From: JABJAG01 sp038137215 | GTDB taxonomy: Bacteria > Pseudomonadota > Alphaproteobacteria > UBA6615 | Assembly (NCBI GenBank): GCA_038137215.1 | Contig: JAYQBG010000014.1 | Span: 1 to 64,000, forward strand | Direction of reading: 5' to 3' | DNA length: 64,000 bases | In this document: positions 18,204 to 26,238 of the stretch, piece after piece | Position numbering within the stretch: the stretch's first letter is position 1 | How the letters are laid out: every line of letters begins with the position of its first letter | Notes under the pieces: generated by a model | Told to the model about the DNA's origin: nothing | The model's input: only the letters and a program-made list of their open reading frames with translations | Database searches by the model: none | Translations under genes and position numbers: made by a program

Positions 18204-18535
18204 GCGACAAACAAACCGTCAAAGTCTTCTACAATTCTGCCTGCCCGGTTTGCCACGCGGGGATGGACGAGCAACGCGACGCATTCGAGAAATCCGGCCA
18301 GTCCGATCAGGCCAAGTTCTGCGACATGACTCACATACCGAATGCTCTTTCAGAAGATGGCCTCACTCTCGACGACGTCCGGCGGCATTTCTATGTGCGT
18401 GACGCGGACGGAACCCTGCATCGCGGTGCGGACGCGGCCGCTGTCCTCTGGCGGATGATGCCCCGCCGCCGCTGGCTGAGCTGGTTGATCTCGACCCGCC
18501 CGGTTCGCCCACTCGAAACTGTCCCGGGTTCGTGA
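18200..18535 (+). CDS. DCC-family thiol-disulfide oxidoreductase (DUF393), C-terminus replaced
   Basis: A 111-residue frame starts at GTG 18200, overlapping the uvrA stop. It begins FYNSACPVCHAGMDEQ, with the C-x-x-C and the fold start of the DCC family, and continues to RGADAAAVLWRMMPRRRWLSWL, typical of the family's second half. After about 18485 homology stops: the last 16 residues are the antisense of a truncated luciferase-like gene. So the natural C-terminus is lost, probably by a deletion that fused two gene tails. Activity is uncertain. Confidence 0.65.
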   Translation: MSDKQTVKVFYNSACPVCHAGMDEQRDAFEKSGQSDQAKFCDMTHIPNALSEDGLTLDDVRRHFYVRDADGTLHRGADAAAVLWRMMPRRRWLSWLISTRPVRPLETVPGS

Positions 18536-19064
18536 CGCGGCAACCCAGATCGGCACCTCTTTCTGCGCGGGCAACGGATGCAACCGTAATTCGGGGAAGC
18601 TGTAATGCGCACCGTCATGCGCGAAGGTCTCCCCCGACCACGCCCGGCGAATGATCTCGAAGCCCTCCTCGCGCATCGCGCTGACGTCGTCGGGATCGAG
18701 GCCATGCCCTTCGAATTCGTGGGGGAGATAGCCGCGTCCAATTCCGAAATCGAGCCGCCCGCCCGAGAGTTGATCGACAACGGCATAATCCTCGGCCACG
18801 TGGAGCGGATTGCGCAGCGGCATCAGGGAGATCGCCGGGCCTAGTCGGATATTTTCGGTCTCGCGCGCCCAGGCCGAAAGCCGAACTGCCGGATTGGGGG
18901 CCCGCGCCGCCGTAGTAGTGGAAATGATCCTCGGAAATCCAGACACGGTCCCAGCCGCTCTGGTACGCCTGCACCACAAGTTCCGACATTTCCTTGTAGA
19001 AATCGGCCAGGGATGACGACACACCCTCGCGATAGCAGGGCAACATGAACAATCCGAACTTCAT
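18489..19064 (-). pseudogene. Luciferase-like flavin monooxygenase, frameshifted and truncated
   Basis: The start is good: AGAGG, then MKFGLFMLPCYREG and GWDRVWISEDHFHYYGGAGP, typical of bacterial-luciferase-like (LLM class) enzymes. At the run of G and C at 18896-18903 the frame shifts, and homology continues in the next frame as SAWARETENIRLGPAISL, LHVAEDYAVVDQLSGGRLDFG and VPIWVAASRTRDSFEWANRAG. It then ends near 18489, well short of the usual 330-plus residues, where it meets the DCC gene tail. One frameshift plus loss of the C-terminal third make it non-functional. Confidence 0.8.
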
Positions 19065-19099
19065 AAGGAATTCCTCTTCAGCCGGTCAGACACTCCCTC

Positions 19100-19897
19100 C
19101 TAGCTGCCCGCCTTCAACGCGTCCCAGTAATCGACGTTGAGGTCACGCACGAAATCATCGTGAACTTCGGCGAGACAGCCCCGCAGGGTCTTGTCCCCGA
19201 TCCGGGTTTGTCGATAGCACCGGTTGTAAGCTGTTTTCGCCCGATGCCGGCCGGTCTCCGATAGTTGATCGGCATGGAGAACAGCTACGGAGTTCCAGAC
19301 ATCCGTTCGCAATGCCGTCGGGGATTTTCCGTGACGCGGCAGAACATCAATCATCCGGGCCAGAACTTCACTGGCATGCATCGTATCGGTATCCTGATCG
19401 ACGATCCCGGTGGCCGTGGCGCGCAGCGGTCCAGCACCGAGTTCGATGTCCGATGGCGTCAAGGGTTCACCAGCTGCCGAAGGTTTCGAAGGTCTGAGTG
19501 TCAACGGGTCAACCACGGGAACGGTGAGTCCTGAGACGCCTAAGGCTTCGAGAGCGTATTTCGGCGTGCTGACCCGCACCGTCGTGAAGCCCCGACCCGC
19601 GGAAAAACGCAACACATTAGACGGGTTCAACACCAGTGCCGTGCCGTCCGGGCGGCGCACCGTCACGCGCAATGCCTCCGGGTTATGGGCCGTATAGGGA
19701 TATCCGGGGGTCGGCGTCGGTCGCGCCTCATGCAGGCAAATAGAGGTGAGTTCGGCCGCGCAGGTGTCTCCCGAGCAATGCAGTGGTACCGCCGAGGCCG
19801 TCTGGATCACTCCCAGCATCTGCGGGTCGGCATGAGCGGATGGCGTCCCCAGCAACATCGGAATGGTGGCCATTCCGGCCAGAACGAGTTTCCGCAT
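19100..19897 (-). CDS. Secreted hypothetical protein
   Basis: This 265-residue protein has a signal peptide (MRKLVLAGMATIPMLLGT, cleavage near SAHA). It has a pair of cysteines at CSGDTCAAELTSIC and another pair near the C-terminus (YNRCYRQ and LRGCLAEV), which suggests disulfides in the periplasm. ATG 19897 has GGGAGGG upstream and begins the signal peptide, so the longer frame is rejected. It is transcribed divergently from trmFO (111 bases apart). No family recognised. Confidence 0.7.
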   Translation of the reverse strand: MRKLVLAGMATIPMLLGTPSAHADPQMLGVIQTASAVPLHCSGDTCAAELTSICLHEARPTPTPGYPYTAHNPEALRVTVRRPDGTALVLNPSNVLRFSAGRGFTTVRVSTPKYALEALGVSGLTVPVVDPLTLRPSKPSAAGEPLTPSDIELGAGPLRATATGIVDQDTDTMHASEVLARMIDVLPRHGKSPTALRTDVWNSVAVLHADQLSETGRHRAKTAYNRCYRQTRIGDKTLRGCLAEVHDDFVRDLNVDYWDALKAGS

Positions 19898-20008
19898 CCA
19901 CAGGCCCTCCCCTTGTGCGCAAACAGCCTCGCACCGGATTGTTTGTGCCGTCAAATCACTTTGCGGATAGAGATTGTCTTCCACGAACCGGCTCGCTATG
20001 TCCTGAAC

Positions 20009-21394
20009 ATGACCAGTTCCACTCTCAAACCCGTTCACGTCATTGGCGGCGGCCTGTCCGGCAGCGAAGCAGCCTGGCAGCTTGCCCGGGCCGGTGTGCC
20101 CGTCCTGCTGCATGAAATGCGCCCGGACCGGAAGACCGAGGCACACCAGACCGAAGGGCTGGCGGAACTTGTCTGCTCCAATTCCTTCCGTTCAGACGAT
20201 GCCGAGAACAATGCGGTCGGCGTCCTGCATGCGGAAATGCGCCAGCTCGGCTCACTCGTCATGGCGGCAGCCGATTCGAACAAGGTGCCCGCCGGGGGCG
20301 CCCTGGCCGTGGATCGTGATGGGTTTTCCGATCAGGTCACACAAACCCTTGCCGCCCATCCGCTGATCGAGATTCACCGGGGCGAAGTCGAAGGATTGCC
20401 GCCGGAGGACTGGGACAATGTGATTGTGGCGACCGGCCCCCTGACCTCTCCGGCGCTCAGTCAGGCAGTCATCGACTTGTCCGGCGAAGACAACCTCGCT
20501 TTTTTCGATGCGATCGCGCCGATCGTCCATGCGGAAAGCATCGACATGGACAAGGCGTGGTTCCAGTCGCGCTACGACAAGCCGGGCCCCGGCGGGACCG
20601 GCAAGGACTACATCAACTGTCCCCTCGATGAAGAGCAGTTCGAGGCCTTCATCGATGCACTGATCACCGGCGAAAAGACCGCATTCAAGGACTGGGAGAA
20701 GGACACCCCCTATTTCGAAGGATGTCTGCCCATTGAGGTCATGGCCGAACGCGGTCGCCAGACCCTTCGGTTCGGCCCCATGAAGCCTGTGGGCCTGACC
20801 AACGCCCATGACGGTTCCCGACCCCACGCCGTGGTGCAGCTGCGCCAGGACAACGCACTGGGCACCTTGTTCAACATGGTCGGGTTTCAGACGAAGCTGA
20901 AATATGGGCCGCAGCAAGAGGTCTTCCGGATGATCCCGGGCCTGGAGAATGCGGAGTTTGCCCGGCTCGGCGGGATTCATCGCAACACCTTCCTGAACAG
21001 CCCCCGCCTGCTCGACAGCGCCCTGCGCCTCAAGGCGATGCTGCGTCTGCGCTTTGCCGGACAGGTCACGGGTGTGGAGGGCTATGTGGAAAGTGCCGCC
21101 ATGGGATTGCTGGCCGGGCGTTTCGCGGCTGCGGAACGACGAGGCGAATCCCTCGAACTGCCGCCGGTGACTTCGGCCCATGGCGCGCTGCTCGCCCATG
21201 TGACCGGCGGTGCCGATGAGGAGACCTTTCAGCCGATGAATGTGAACTTCGGATTGTTTCCGCCCCTGGATGACGGTGCGCTGGCCGAGTTCAAACGCAA
21301 GGAGCGCAAGCTGATGCGTCGGCGCCTGATGGCGCAGCGCGCCTTGTCGGATATTGCGGCCTGGGACGGCGACACGCCGATGGCCGCGGAATGA
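20009..21394 (+). CDS. trmFO: Folate-dependent tRNA (uracil-5-)-methyltransferase TrmFO
   Basis: TrmFO (461 residues) makes ribothymidine at position 54 of tRNA using methylene-tetrahydrofolate and FAD. The N-terminal FAD fold has VHVIGGGLSGSEAAWQLA, followed by the family blocks HEMRP, LAELVCSNSFRSDD and, at the C-terminus, GYVESAAMGLLAG and NVNFGLFPPL. The substrate Cys lies in VCSNSF. ATG 20009 fits the homology start. It is followed by a methyltransferase gene with an ATGA overlap, so trmFO heads a small operon. Confidence 0.94.
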   Translation: MTSSTLKPVHVIGGGLSGSEAAWQLARAGVPVLLHEMRPDRKTEAHQTEGLAELVCSNSFRSDDAENNAVGVLHAEMRQLGSLVMAAADSNKVPAGGALAVDRDGFSDQVTQTLAAHPLIEIHRGEVEGLPPEDWDNVIVATGPLTSPALSQAVIDLSGEDNLAFFDAIAPIVHAESIDMDKAWFQSRYDKPGPGGTGKDYINCPLDEEQFEAFIDALITGEKTAFKDWEKDTPYFEGCLPIEVMAERGRQTLRFGPMKPVGLTNAHDGSRPHAVVQLRQDNALGTLFNMVGFQTKLKYGPQQEVFRMIPGLENAEFARLGGIHRNTFLNSPRLLDSALRLKAMLRLRFAGQVTGVEGYVESAAMGLLAGRFAAAERRGESLELPPVTSAHGALLAHVTGGADEETFQPMNVNFGLFPPLDDGALAEFKRKERKLMRRRLMAQRALSDIAAWDGDTPMAAE

Positions 21395-22023
21395 GTGGCC
21401 ATCCGGGACGAGAACCCGGTTCGTTCTGGGATGAACGCTACGCCGAGGACGATTATGTGTTCGGTCACGACCCCAATCAGTGGATGGCCGAGCATGCCGA
21501 ACTGCTCCAGCCCGGAATGACGGCTCTGGTCCCCGGGGACGACGAAGGGCAGAACGGCGCCTGGCTGGCCGAACGGGGCCTGCAGGTGACGACCATCGAC
21601 GCCTCACCCATTGGTGTCGAAAAGGCACAACGGCTGGCCGCGGCGCGCGGCGTGGATATTGAGGCCCTGGCTCTAGACCTTCGGGACTGGGATGCGCCGC
21701 AATCAGCCTATGATAGGGCCGTGCTCGCCTTTCTGCATGTGAATGCGAACGAACGCACCGAGGTGCATCGGATTATCGCGCAAACTCTTAAACCCGGCGG
21801 TCTGCTTTTGCTGGAAGGTTTTGCGCCTGACCATATCGGTTATGGACGGGGCGGCCCCAAGGTCCCCGACATGATGTTCACCGAAGACCGTTTGCGCGGG
21901 GATTTCGAGGATCTGCTCGATATCGAAGTTCTGGATGTGCTGAAATCGGAGCTTCCCGCAAGTGAACGGCATGGTGGTCCGGCTGTGGTGGAACGGTTGC
22001 GCGGGTGGAGGAAAACGTCATGA
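21391..22023 (+). CDS. Class I SAM-dependent methyltransferase
   Basis: This 210-residue protein has the class I fold: TALVPGDDEGQNGAWLAERG replaces the usual glycine loop, then VTTIDASPIGVEKAQRLA and ALDLRDWD. The opening SFWDERYAEDDYVFGHDPN is shared with TehB/thiopurine-type small methyltransferases. Substrate unknown. It overlaps trmFO by four bases and the VOC gene by four bases (ATGA), so the three are translationally coupled. Confidence 0.82.
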   Translation: MSGHPGREPGSFWDERYAEDDYVFGHDPNQWMAEHAELLQPGMTALVPGDDEGQNGAWLAERGLQVTTIDASPIGVEKAQRLAAARGVDIEALALDLRDWDAPQSAYDRAVLAFLHVNANERTEVHRIIAQTLKPGGLLLLEGFAPDHIGYGRGGPKVPDMMFTEDRLRGDFEDLLDIEVLDVLKSELPASERHGGPAVVERLRGWRKTS

Positions 22024-22451
22024 GCAACTCACCCCCGTTTGAGATGATTGGTCTCGATCACGTGGTTTTGCGCTGTGTCGATGTGGACGCCATGAAGGCG
22101 TTCTATTGTGACGTGATCGGCGGCACGGTGGACCGGCACAACAAGGAGTTCGACCTGTTGCAGATACGCGTTGGCGCGCATCTGGTCGATCTTGTCACGG
22201 TCGATGGCAAACTGGGACGCAAGGGCGGAGCCGCGCCGGGCGAGGAAGGTCTGAACCTCGATCATTTCGCGATCCGCATCAGGGGTTTCGACGAAGATGC
22301 AATTCGCGCGCATCTTACCGCTCACAACGTGACCATTCGCGAGGCTGGTCCCCGTTACGGGGCGGATGGGACCGGCCCGAGCATTTATATCCTCGATCCC
22401 GAGGGCAACACGGTTGAACTGAAGGGGCCGCCGGACCCGGAGGTAAACTGA
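22020..22451 (+). CDS. VOC-family (glyoxalase-fold) protein
   Basis: This 143-residue protein starts at ATG 22020 (GGAGG upstream) overlapping the methyltransferase stop. The paired beta-alpha-beta units of the VOC fold are visible: GLDHVVLRCVDVDAMKAFY with a metal His, LDHFAIRI with another, and SIYILDPEGNTVEL with the terminal Glu. Members include dioxygenases, glyoxalases and resistance proteins, so the reaction cannot be assigned. Metal ligands His, His and Glu all appear conserved. Confidence 0.85.
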   Translation: MSNSPPFEMIGLDHVVLRCVDVDAMKAFYCDVIGGTVDRHNKEFDLLQIRVGAHLVDLVTVDGKLGRKGGAAPGEEGLNLDHFAIRIRGFDEDAIRAHLTAHNVTIREAGPRYGADGTGPSIYILDPEGNTVELKGPPDPEVN

Positions 22452-22596
22452 ATTTTTCCAAACGGACAGGAAGAACGACGATCTATATCAATGAATACCG
22501 AAACGATAGAATAGAGCTTACGGCGAGTCCGGCCTTTTCGGATCGGGAGACCGGCAAACCCACACCGGTCAGGGCCATGGAAAAGAGGAGAGACAA

Positions 22597-23199
22597 ATGA
22601 AAACGGTGAATTTCACCCCAGAGGAAATGAAAACCCGCATCGCGCGCTTCAAGGAGCTGAAACCGCAAAGCACCAGTTATGATTCCGAAGTGGGCATCCC
22701 CGCCGAAGTCTATGAGACCATGACCGCGCGCACCCTGTATCTGCTGATGTCGCCGGAAAACCAGGGCGGTCCGATGGCTCAGGAGCCGGCCGTCATCACC
22801 CAGGACAAGATGAGCGTGATCATCGCCGAATGCCCGCCCGGAGATGGCCCCCTGCTTCACGCCCACCAGTTTACGCGCGAGACGTTCATGTGCCTGGACG
22901 GACGCTTCAAGATTCAGTGGGGGGACGAGGGCGAAAACCAGATCGAGCTCGACAAGTGGGACATGATTGCCGTGCCACCGGGCGTCGTGCGCCGGTTCGA
23001 GAATATCAGCGACCAGACAGCTCATCTGCTGGTCTGGATCAACGGCGATTCCGAAGAAGCCTTCAACGACATTGACCATCCGCAGGTTGAAGCGGATCGG
23101 TTGGCCGCTGAATTCGGCGAAAATATGCTCGAAAAACTGCGCGGAATCGGCGTCACCTTCGAAGCGGGTCAGGCTGACGGGCGCGAAGCCGCCGAGTAA
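22597..23199 (+). CDS. Cupin-domain protein
   Basis: This 200-residue protein holds one cupin barrel. Motif 1 is represented by PLLHAHQFTRETFMCLDGRF (two His and a Glu as likely metal ligands) and motif 2 by MIAVPPGVVRRFENIS. The leader holds AGGAGAGAC before ATG 22597. It lies 145 bases after the VOC gene, and a strong hairpin follows at 23221. Cupins act as metal enzymes, isomerases or ligand sensors; no specific function can be given. Confidence 0.82.
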   Translation: MKTVNFTPEEMKTRIARFKELKPQSTSYDSEVGIPAEVYETMTARTLYLLMSPENQGGPMAQEPAVITQDKMSVIIAECPPGDGPLLHAHQFTRETFMCLDGRFKIQWGDEGENQIELDKWDMIAVPPGVVRRFENISDQTAHLLVWINGDSEEAFNDIDHPQVEADRLAAEFGENMLEKLRGIGVTFEAGQADGREAAE

Positions 23200-23220
23200 G
23201 CCCGACAGTATCCATCAAAG

Positions 23221-23266
23221 AAAACGCCATGCCGGGCGCGCAGCCGGGCATGGCGTTTTTTCGTTC
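23221..23266. terminator. Bidirectional terminator between cupin and sodB
   Basis: AAAACGCCATGCC (23221-23233) pairs with GGCATGGCGTTTT near 23247-23259, with T-runs usable in both directions. It sits between two convergent genes, so it can end both transcripts. Confidence 0.85.
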
Positions 23267-23276
23267 CGCGGTTGAA

Positions 23277-23885
23277 CTAGCTGGCCGATTCAAAAATCTC
23301 GGCGACGCGCTCCCAGTTCACCAGGCTGTCAACGAACGCCTTCACATAGTCCGGGCGGGCGTTGCGGTAGTCGATGTAATAGGAATGTTCCCAGACATCG
23401 CAGCCGAGCAGAGCCGTACCGTCGCCCGTGGCGATCGGGTTCACGCCGTTGGCGGTTTTCGTGACCTTCAGCTTGCCGTCAGTGCCGAGCACCAGCCAGC
23501 ACCAACCTGAACCGAACTGGGTCACGCCGGCCTGAACGAACTCGTCCTTGAAACCATCAACACTGCCAAAATCCTCGTTGATCTTCTTTTCCAGATCGCC
23601 GGGAATGGCGCCACCGCCATTGGGCTTCATCCAGTTCCAGAATTCCACATGGTTCCAGTGCTGGGCCACGTTGTTGAACAAGCCACCGGGAGCTACGTCG
23701 TTGTAGGAGGCCCTGATCACCTCTTCGATGGATTTGTCCTTGAGATCGCTTTCATCGAGCAGCTTGTTGCCGTTCGTCACGTAAGCATTGTGATGCTTGT
23801 CGTGATGGAATTCGAGGGTCTCCGCCGACATGTACGGGGCGAGACTGTCATACGCGTAGGGCAGATCGGGAAGTTCAAGGGTCAT
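23277..23885 (-). CDS. sodB: Superoxide dismutase, Fe type
   Basis: This 202-residue cytoplasmic enzyme dismutates superoxide. Metal ligands lie in FHHDKHHNAYV (His), QHWNHVEFW (His) and DVWEHSYYIDYRN (Asp, His). The Gln in NVAQHW, in the first part of the chain, is the Fe-SOD position for the active-site glutamine, and QFGSGWCWLV has Gly rather than the Mn-type Gln. No signal peptide. Convergent with the cupin gene. Confidence 0.94.
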   Translation of the reverse strand: MTLELPDLPYAYDSLAPYMSAETLEFHHDKHHNAYVTNGNKLLDESDLKDKSIEEVIRASYNDVAPGGLFNNVAQHWNHVEFWNWMKPNGGGAIPGDLEKKINEDFGSVDGFKDEFVQAGVTQFGSGWCWLVLGTDGKLKVTKTANGVNPIATGDGTALLGCDVWEHSYYIDYRNARPDYVKAFVDSLVNWERVAEIFESAS

Positions 23886-23959
23886 GAAAGAGCTCTTTTT
23901 GTGATGTGTACAAACATAAAACGCACCAAAAGCGATTTGGTTCTCGCCGTTGATGCTCA

Positions 23960-24022
23960 GCCCGATAGGGCTTACCAGAGAACTGATATCTCACAGAGGA
24001 TATTCAAGCCGAAAATACCGAT
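23960..24022. repeat. Left arm of a 63-bp inverted repeat (A)
   Basis: This segment, between sodB and the NDUFAF6-like gene, recurs in inverted orientation at 25105-25167 with 61 of 63 positions identical. Its end (24022) is one proposed breakpoint of an inversion. The first 12 bases are themselves palindromic (GCCCGATAGGGC). Confidence 0.9.
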
Positions 24023-24052
24023 TATCCGGGCGTTTCAGCCGAAACATCTGAT

Positions 24053-24892
24053 CTAGTAGCGGCCGCGCCAGGCGTTCCAGGCAAGCCGTATTGGGCGCAC
24101 CGGTTCTCCCGCGGAAAATGCAAAAGGATCGAAGTCGGCTTTGCGCATATTGGCAATGTGGCGGTCGGCAAGGGTCGCAAGCAGCAGGCCCCGGCGTTGT
24201 GCAGATGGAATGTTCACGCGCACCGCACGGGCTTCGGCAAGCAAGGTCTCCGCTTTCTCGACAATACGGCGAACAGCCCGTCCGAGACCTGCCGTCGGTT
24301 TCAGGTCGAACACACGACGCTGCTCAACCTCGTACGCCGTAAGCAGCTCATCCGGGAGATAGAGCCGCCGGGATTGCGCATGAAACGCCACCGACCGGGC
24401 AAGACCAACGAGAGCCCAGGCAGTTCCGATCTGTCCGGCCGCCTTTCGCGCCGGATCAACCCCGTGCATTGCATCCAGAACCAGTTCGGAAAGTCCCCCG
24501 GACGTGGCCCGGGCATAGGAGATGAGCGCGTCGAGATCGCTGGGCGGAGAATCATCCAGATCGCTCTCGCGCGCATCGATCAGCGCCTCAAGCGCCTGGC
24601 GGTCGAGACGATTGCGATGGCATGCCGTGACCAGCGCCTCGATGACCGGATGCTCGCGGGGAGTGCCGCCATAGATGCCATCGATCGTTTCCCGCCACCA
24701 TTGCAACCGGATCTGCCCCAGCAACGGTTCGCTGACGATTTCACGGGTGCGGGCTATTTCAAGATTGAAGGCATAAAGCGCCAGCGCATCGGCACGTGTT
24801 TCGGCTGGCAAGAACAGAGTCGTCAGATACCGGTCGTGATCCAGTCTCCGAACCTCGTTGAGACAGTACTCTTCGCTCTGAGTCAGGGGCAT
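24053..24892 (-). CDS. Squalene/phytoene-synthase-fold protein, NDUFAF6-like
   Basis: This 279-residue all-helical protein has the squalene/phytoene synthase fold (LFLPAETRADALALYAFN at the start, LRLQWWRE-like GQIRLQWWRETIDG next). Both Asp-rich metal motifs of active prenyl synthases are missing: the first is replaced by LEIARTREIVS and the second by GLARSVAFHAQ. Together with its position near secDF and an Mth938 gene, this points to the NDUFAF6 branch, a mitochondrial complex I assembly factor in humans, rather than to a terpenoid enzyme. The gene lies in the segment that appears to exist in two orientations. Confidence 0.82.
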   Translation of the reverse strand: MPLTQSEEYCLNEVRRLDHDRYLTTLFLPAETRADALALYAFNLEIARTREIVSEPLLGQIRLQWWRETIDGIYGGTPREHPVIEALVTACHRNRLDRQALEALIDARESDLDDSPPSDLDALISYARATSGGLSELVLDAMHGVDPARKAAGQIGTAWALVGLARSVAFHAQSRRLYLPDELLTAYEVEQRRVFDLKPTAGLGRAVRRIVEKAETLLAEARAVRVNIPSAQRRGLLLATLADRHIANMRKADFDPFAFSAGEPVRPIRLAWNAWRGRY

Positions 24893-24993
24893 ATGTGCGT
24901 ATTTATTGGGGTCAAAAGGCCATGACGTACTACATATATCCGGTGCGGCGACTTTGCTATAGTCTGATTCGGATAATCACAGAGGGGGAAACA

Positions 24994-25089
24994 ATGAAAA
25001 ATCCGTTAGAATCACTGCACATGACAATTGTGATGGGGGTCGTGCTGACCGTCATCATGGTTCTCGTGGCACAGGCAATCGCGGTTTAG
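24994..25089 (+). CDS. Small membrane protein, 31 residues
   Basis: A 31-codon frame begins MKNPLESLHMTIVMG and is followed by one hydrophobic helix (VVLTVIMVLVAQAIAV). GAGGGGGAAACA just before the ATG is a strong ribosome-binding site, which is why I call it despite its size. It resembles single-helix accessory subunits in architecture only. It shares the possible inversion segment with the NDUFAF6-like gene, transcribed divergently from it. Function unknown. Confidence 0.6.
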   Translation: MKNPLESLHMTIVMGVVLTVIMVLVAQAIAV

Positions 25090-25104
25090 GCGAAGAACGG
25101 AGAC

Positions 25105-25167
25105 ATCGGTATTTTCGGCTTGAATATCCTCTGTGAGATACCAGTTCTCTGGTAGGCCCTATCGGGC
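25105..25167. repeat. Right arm of the 63-bp inverted repeat (A')
   Basis: Reverse complement of 23960-24022 with two mismatches. It ends directly at the N-run, as expected for a contig-end overhang. Read outward, the segment carrying the 31-residue gene is here joined to the sodB-side flank. Confidence 0.9.
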
Positions 25168-25177
25168 NNNNNNNNNN
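25168..25177. other. Assembly gap (10 N)
   Basis: Ten undetermined bases join two contigs. Neither side should be trusted as colinear: both flanks are inverted copies of the 23960-24124 region. Confidence 1.
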
Positions 25178-25282
25178 TGTGCATGGTCCGCGGGAGAACC
25201 GGGGCGCCCCCTACGGCTCGCCGGGACCGCCTGGCGCGGCCGCGACTCGCTCAGATGTTTCGGCTGAAACGCCCGGATAATC
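25178..25282. repeat. Inverted copy of 24020-24124 at contig start
   Basis: The last 32 bases (25251-25282) are an exact reverse complement of 24020-24051. The first 73 (25178-25250) match 24052-24124, the 3' end of the NDUFAF6-like gene, with 12 mismatches; on the gene-side orientation 11 are T-to-G or A-to-C. That bias looks like base-calling error at a read end, not biological divergence. Confidence 0.85.
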
Positions 25283-25285
25283 GAG

Positions 25286-25789
25286 ATGGATATGGATTTT
25301 GCACTGCATCTCGTTCGCTGGCTTCATGTGGTCAGCGGCGTCATGTGGATCGGTCTGCTCTGGTATCTGAACTTCGTTCAGGTTCCCACGATGCCGAAGA
25401 TTCCCGATGAGATGAAGCCGGCGATCGGTAAGCATATTGCGCCGGCTGTTTTGTTCTGGTTCCGCTGGAGTGCCGCTTCAACCGTTCTGTTTGGTCTGTT
25501 GCTTGCGTGGATGAGCGGTTATCTCGGCAGCGCCCTGGCAATTGGCACAACGGGCGGCGGTCTTCCGACTGCTCTGCTCGGGATTGCCATGTGGTTCGGT
25601 TTGATCATGGCCTTCAATGTCTGGTTCGTGATCTGGCCCAATCAGAAAATTGCACTCGGCATTGTCGAGGCCGACGCGGACAAGAAACCCGCATCGGCAC
25701 GTCGTGCGATGCTGTTCTCACGGACCAACACATTGCTTTCGATCCCCATGCTCTACGGCATGGTCGCGTTTCAGAACCCGCCGTTCTAA
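25286..25789 (+). CDS. PuuD-type (Urate_ox_N) membrane protein
   Basis: This 167-residue protein has about four membrane segments. The N-terminal WLHVVSGVMWIGLLWYLNFV is the hallmark of the integral-membrane domain of urate hydroxylase PuuD (Urate_ox_N), here without the cytochrome c domain of full-length PuuD. It also resembles other haem-containing membrane proteins with conserved His (WLHVV) and FFxR. Function unknown; a redox role is plausible. ATG 25286 is close to the repaired junction after the assembly gap. A UUCG-loop terminator follows. Confidence 0.78.
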   Translation: MDMDFALHLVRWLHVVSGVMWIGLLWYLNFVQVPTMPKIPDEMKPAIGKHIAPAVLFWFRWSAASTVLFGLLLAWMSGYLGSALAIGTTGGGLPTALLGIAMWFGLIMAFNVWFVIWPNQKIALGIVEADADKKPASARRAMLFSRTNTLLSIPMLYGMVAFQNPPF

Positions 25790-25813
25790 ACGCATCGGAT
25801 CCAGAAATTTGAC

Positions 25814-25841
25814 GCGGGGCCCTTCGGGGCCCCGTTTTTTT
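25814..25841 (+). terminator. Rho-independent terminator
   Basis: CGGGGCC (25815-25821) pairs with GGCCCCG (25828-25834) around a cUUCGg tetraloop, followed by seven T. It ends the PuuD-like transcript, just before the convergent Mth938 gene. Confidence 0.9.
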
Positions 25842-25843
25842 GC

Positions 25844-26236
25844 CTATGACTGATCTTCAGGCAGGACGATCAGCGCAGCGGCAACCCGCCGATCCTCGGA
25901 CAACAGAAGATTGAAGGTTCGTGCCGCGGCACCGGTGTCCATCGGTTCAAGAACGATGCCCGCTGCGCGCAATGCGTTCCGCAAAGACGGCGGTACAAAC
26001 TGCATACGCGCACCACATCCCAGAAGCAGGATTTCGATCCCCTTGGCCGCAGCGATCATGTCCGAGAAATGATGTTCGCCGAGCTCCTCAAAGGACGAAA
26101 CCGGCCATGCCACGGTTCGCTCGGGGAGCACCAGGACCGAACTGTTGAAGACCTCTCCCGAAATGCGAAACCGGCCGGGCCCATAGGCTTCGACGACCTG
26201 ATAGGCCGCCGCCTGCCCCGTTGGATCGCTCGCCAC
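25844..26236 (-). CDS. Mth938-like domain protein, NDUFAF3 homologue
   Basis: This 130-residue protein fits the Mth938/DUF498 fold: AYGPGRFRISGEVFNSSVLVLP, then IEILLLGCGARMQFVPP and GIVLEPMDTGAAARTFNLLL near the C-terminus. The human family member NDUFAF3 helps assemble respiratory complex I, and its genomic link with secDF is known. Here it follows secF by two bases, so it belongs to the yajC-secD-secF operon. No catalytic residues are known. Confidence 0.85.
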   Translation of the reverse strand: MASDPTGQAAAYQVVEAYGPGRFRISGEVFNSSVLVLPERTVAWPVSSFEELGEHHFSDMIAAAKGIEILLLGCGARMQFVPPSLRNALRAAGIVLEPMDTGAAARTFNLLLSEDRRVAAALIVLPEDQS

Positions 26237-26238
26237 GA

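Noticed and set aside
20252..21628. 458-codon minus-strand frame
   Set aside because: Antisense to trmFO and the methyltransferase; no homology features.
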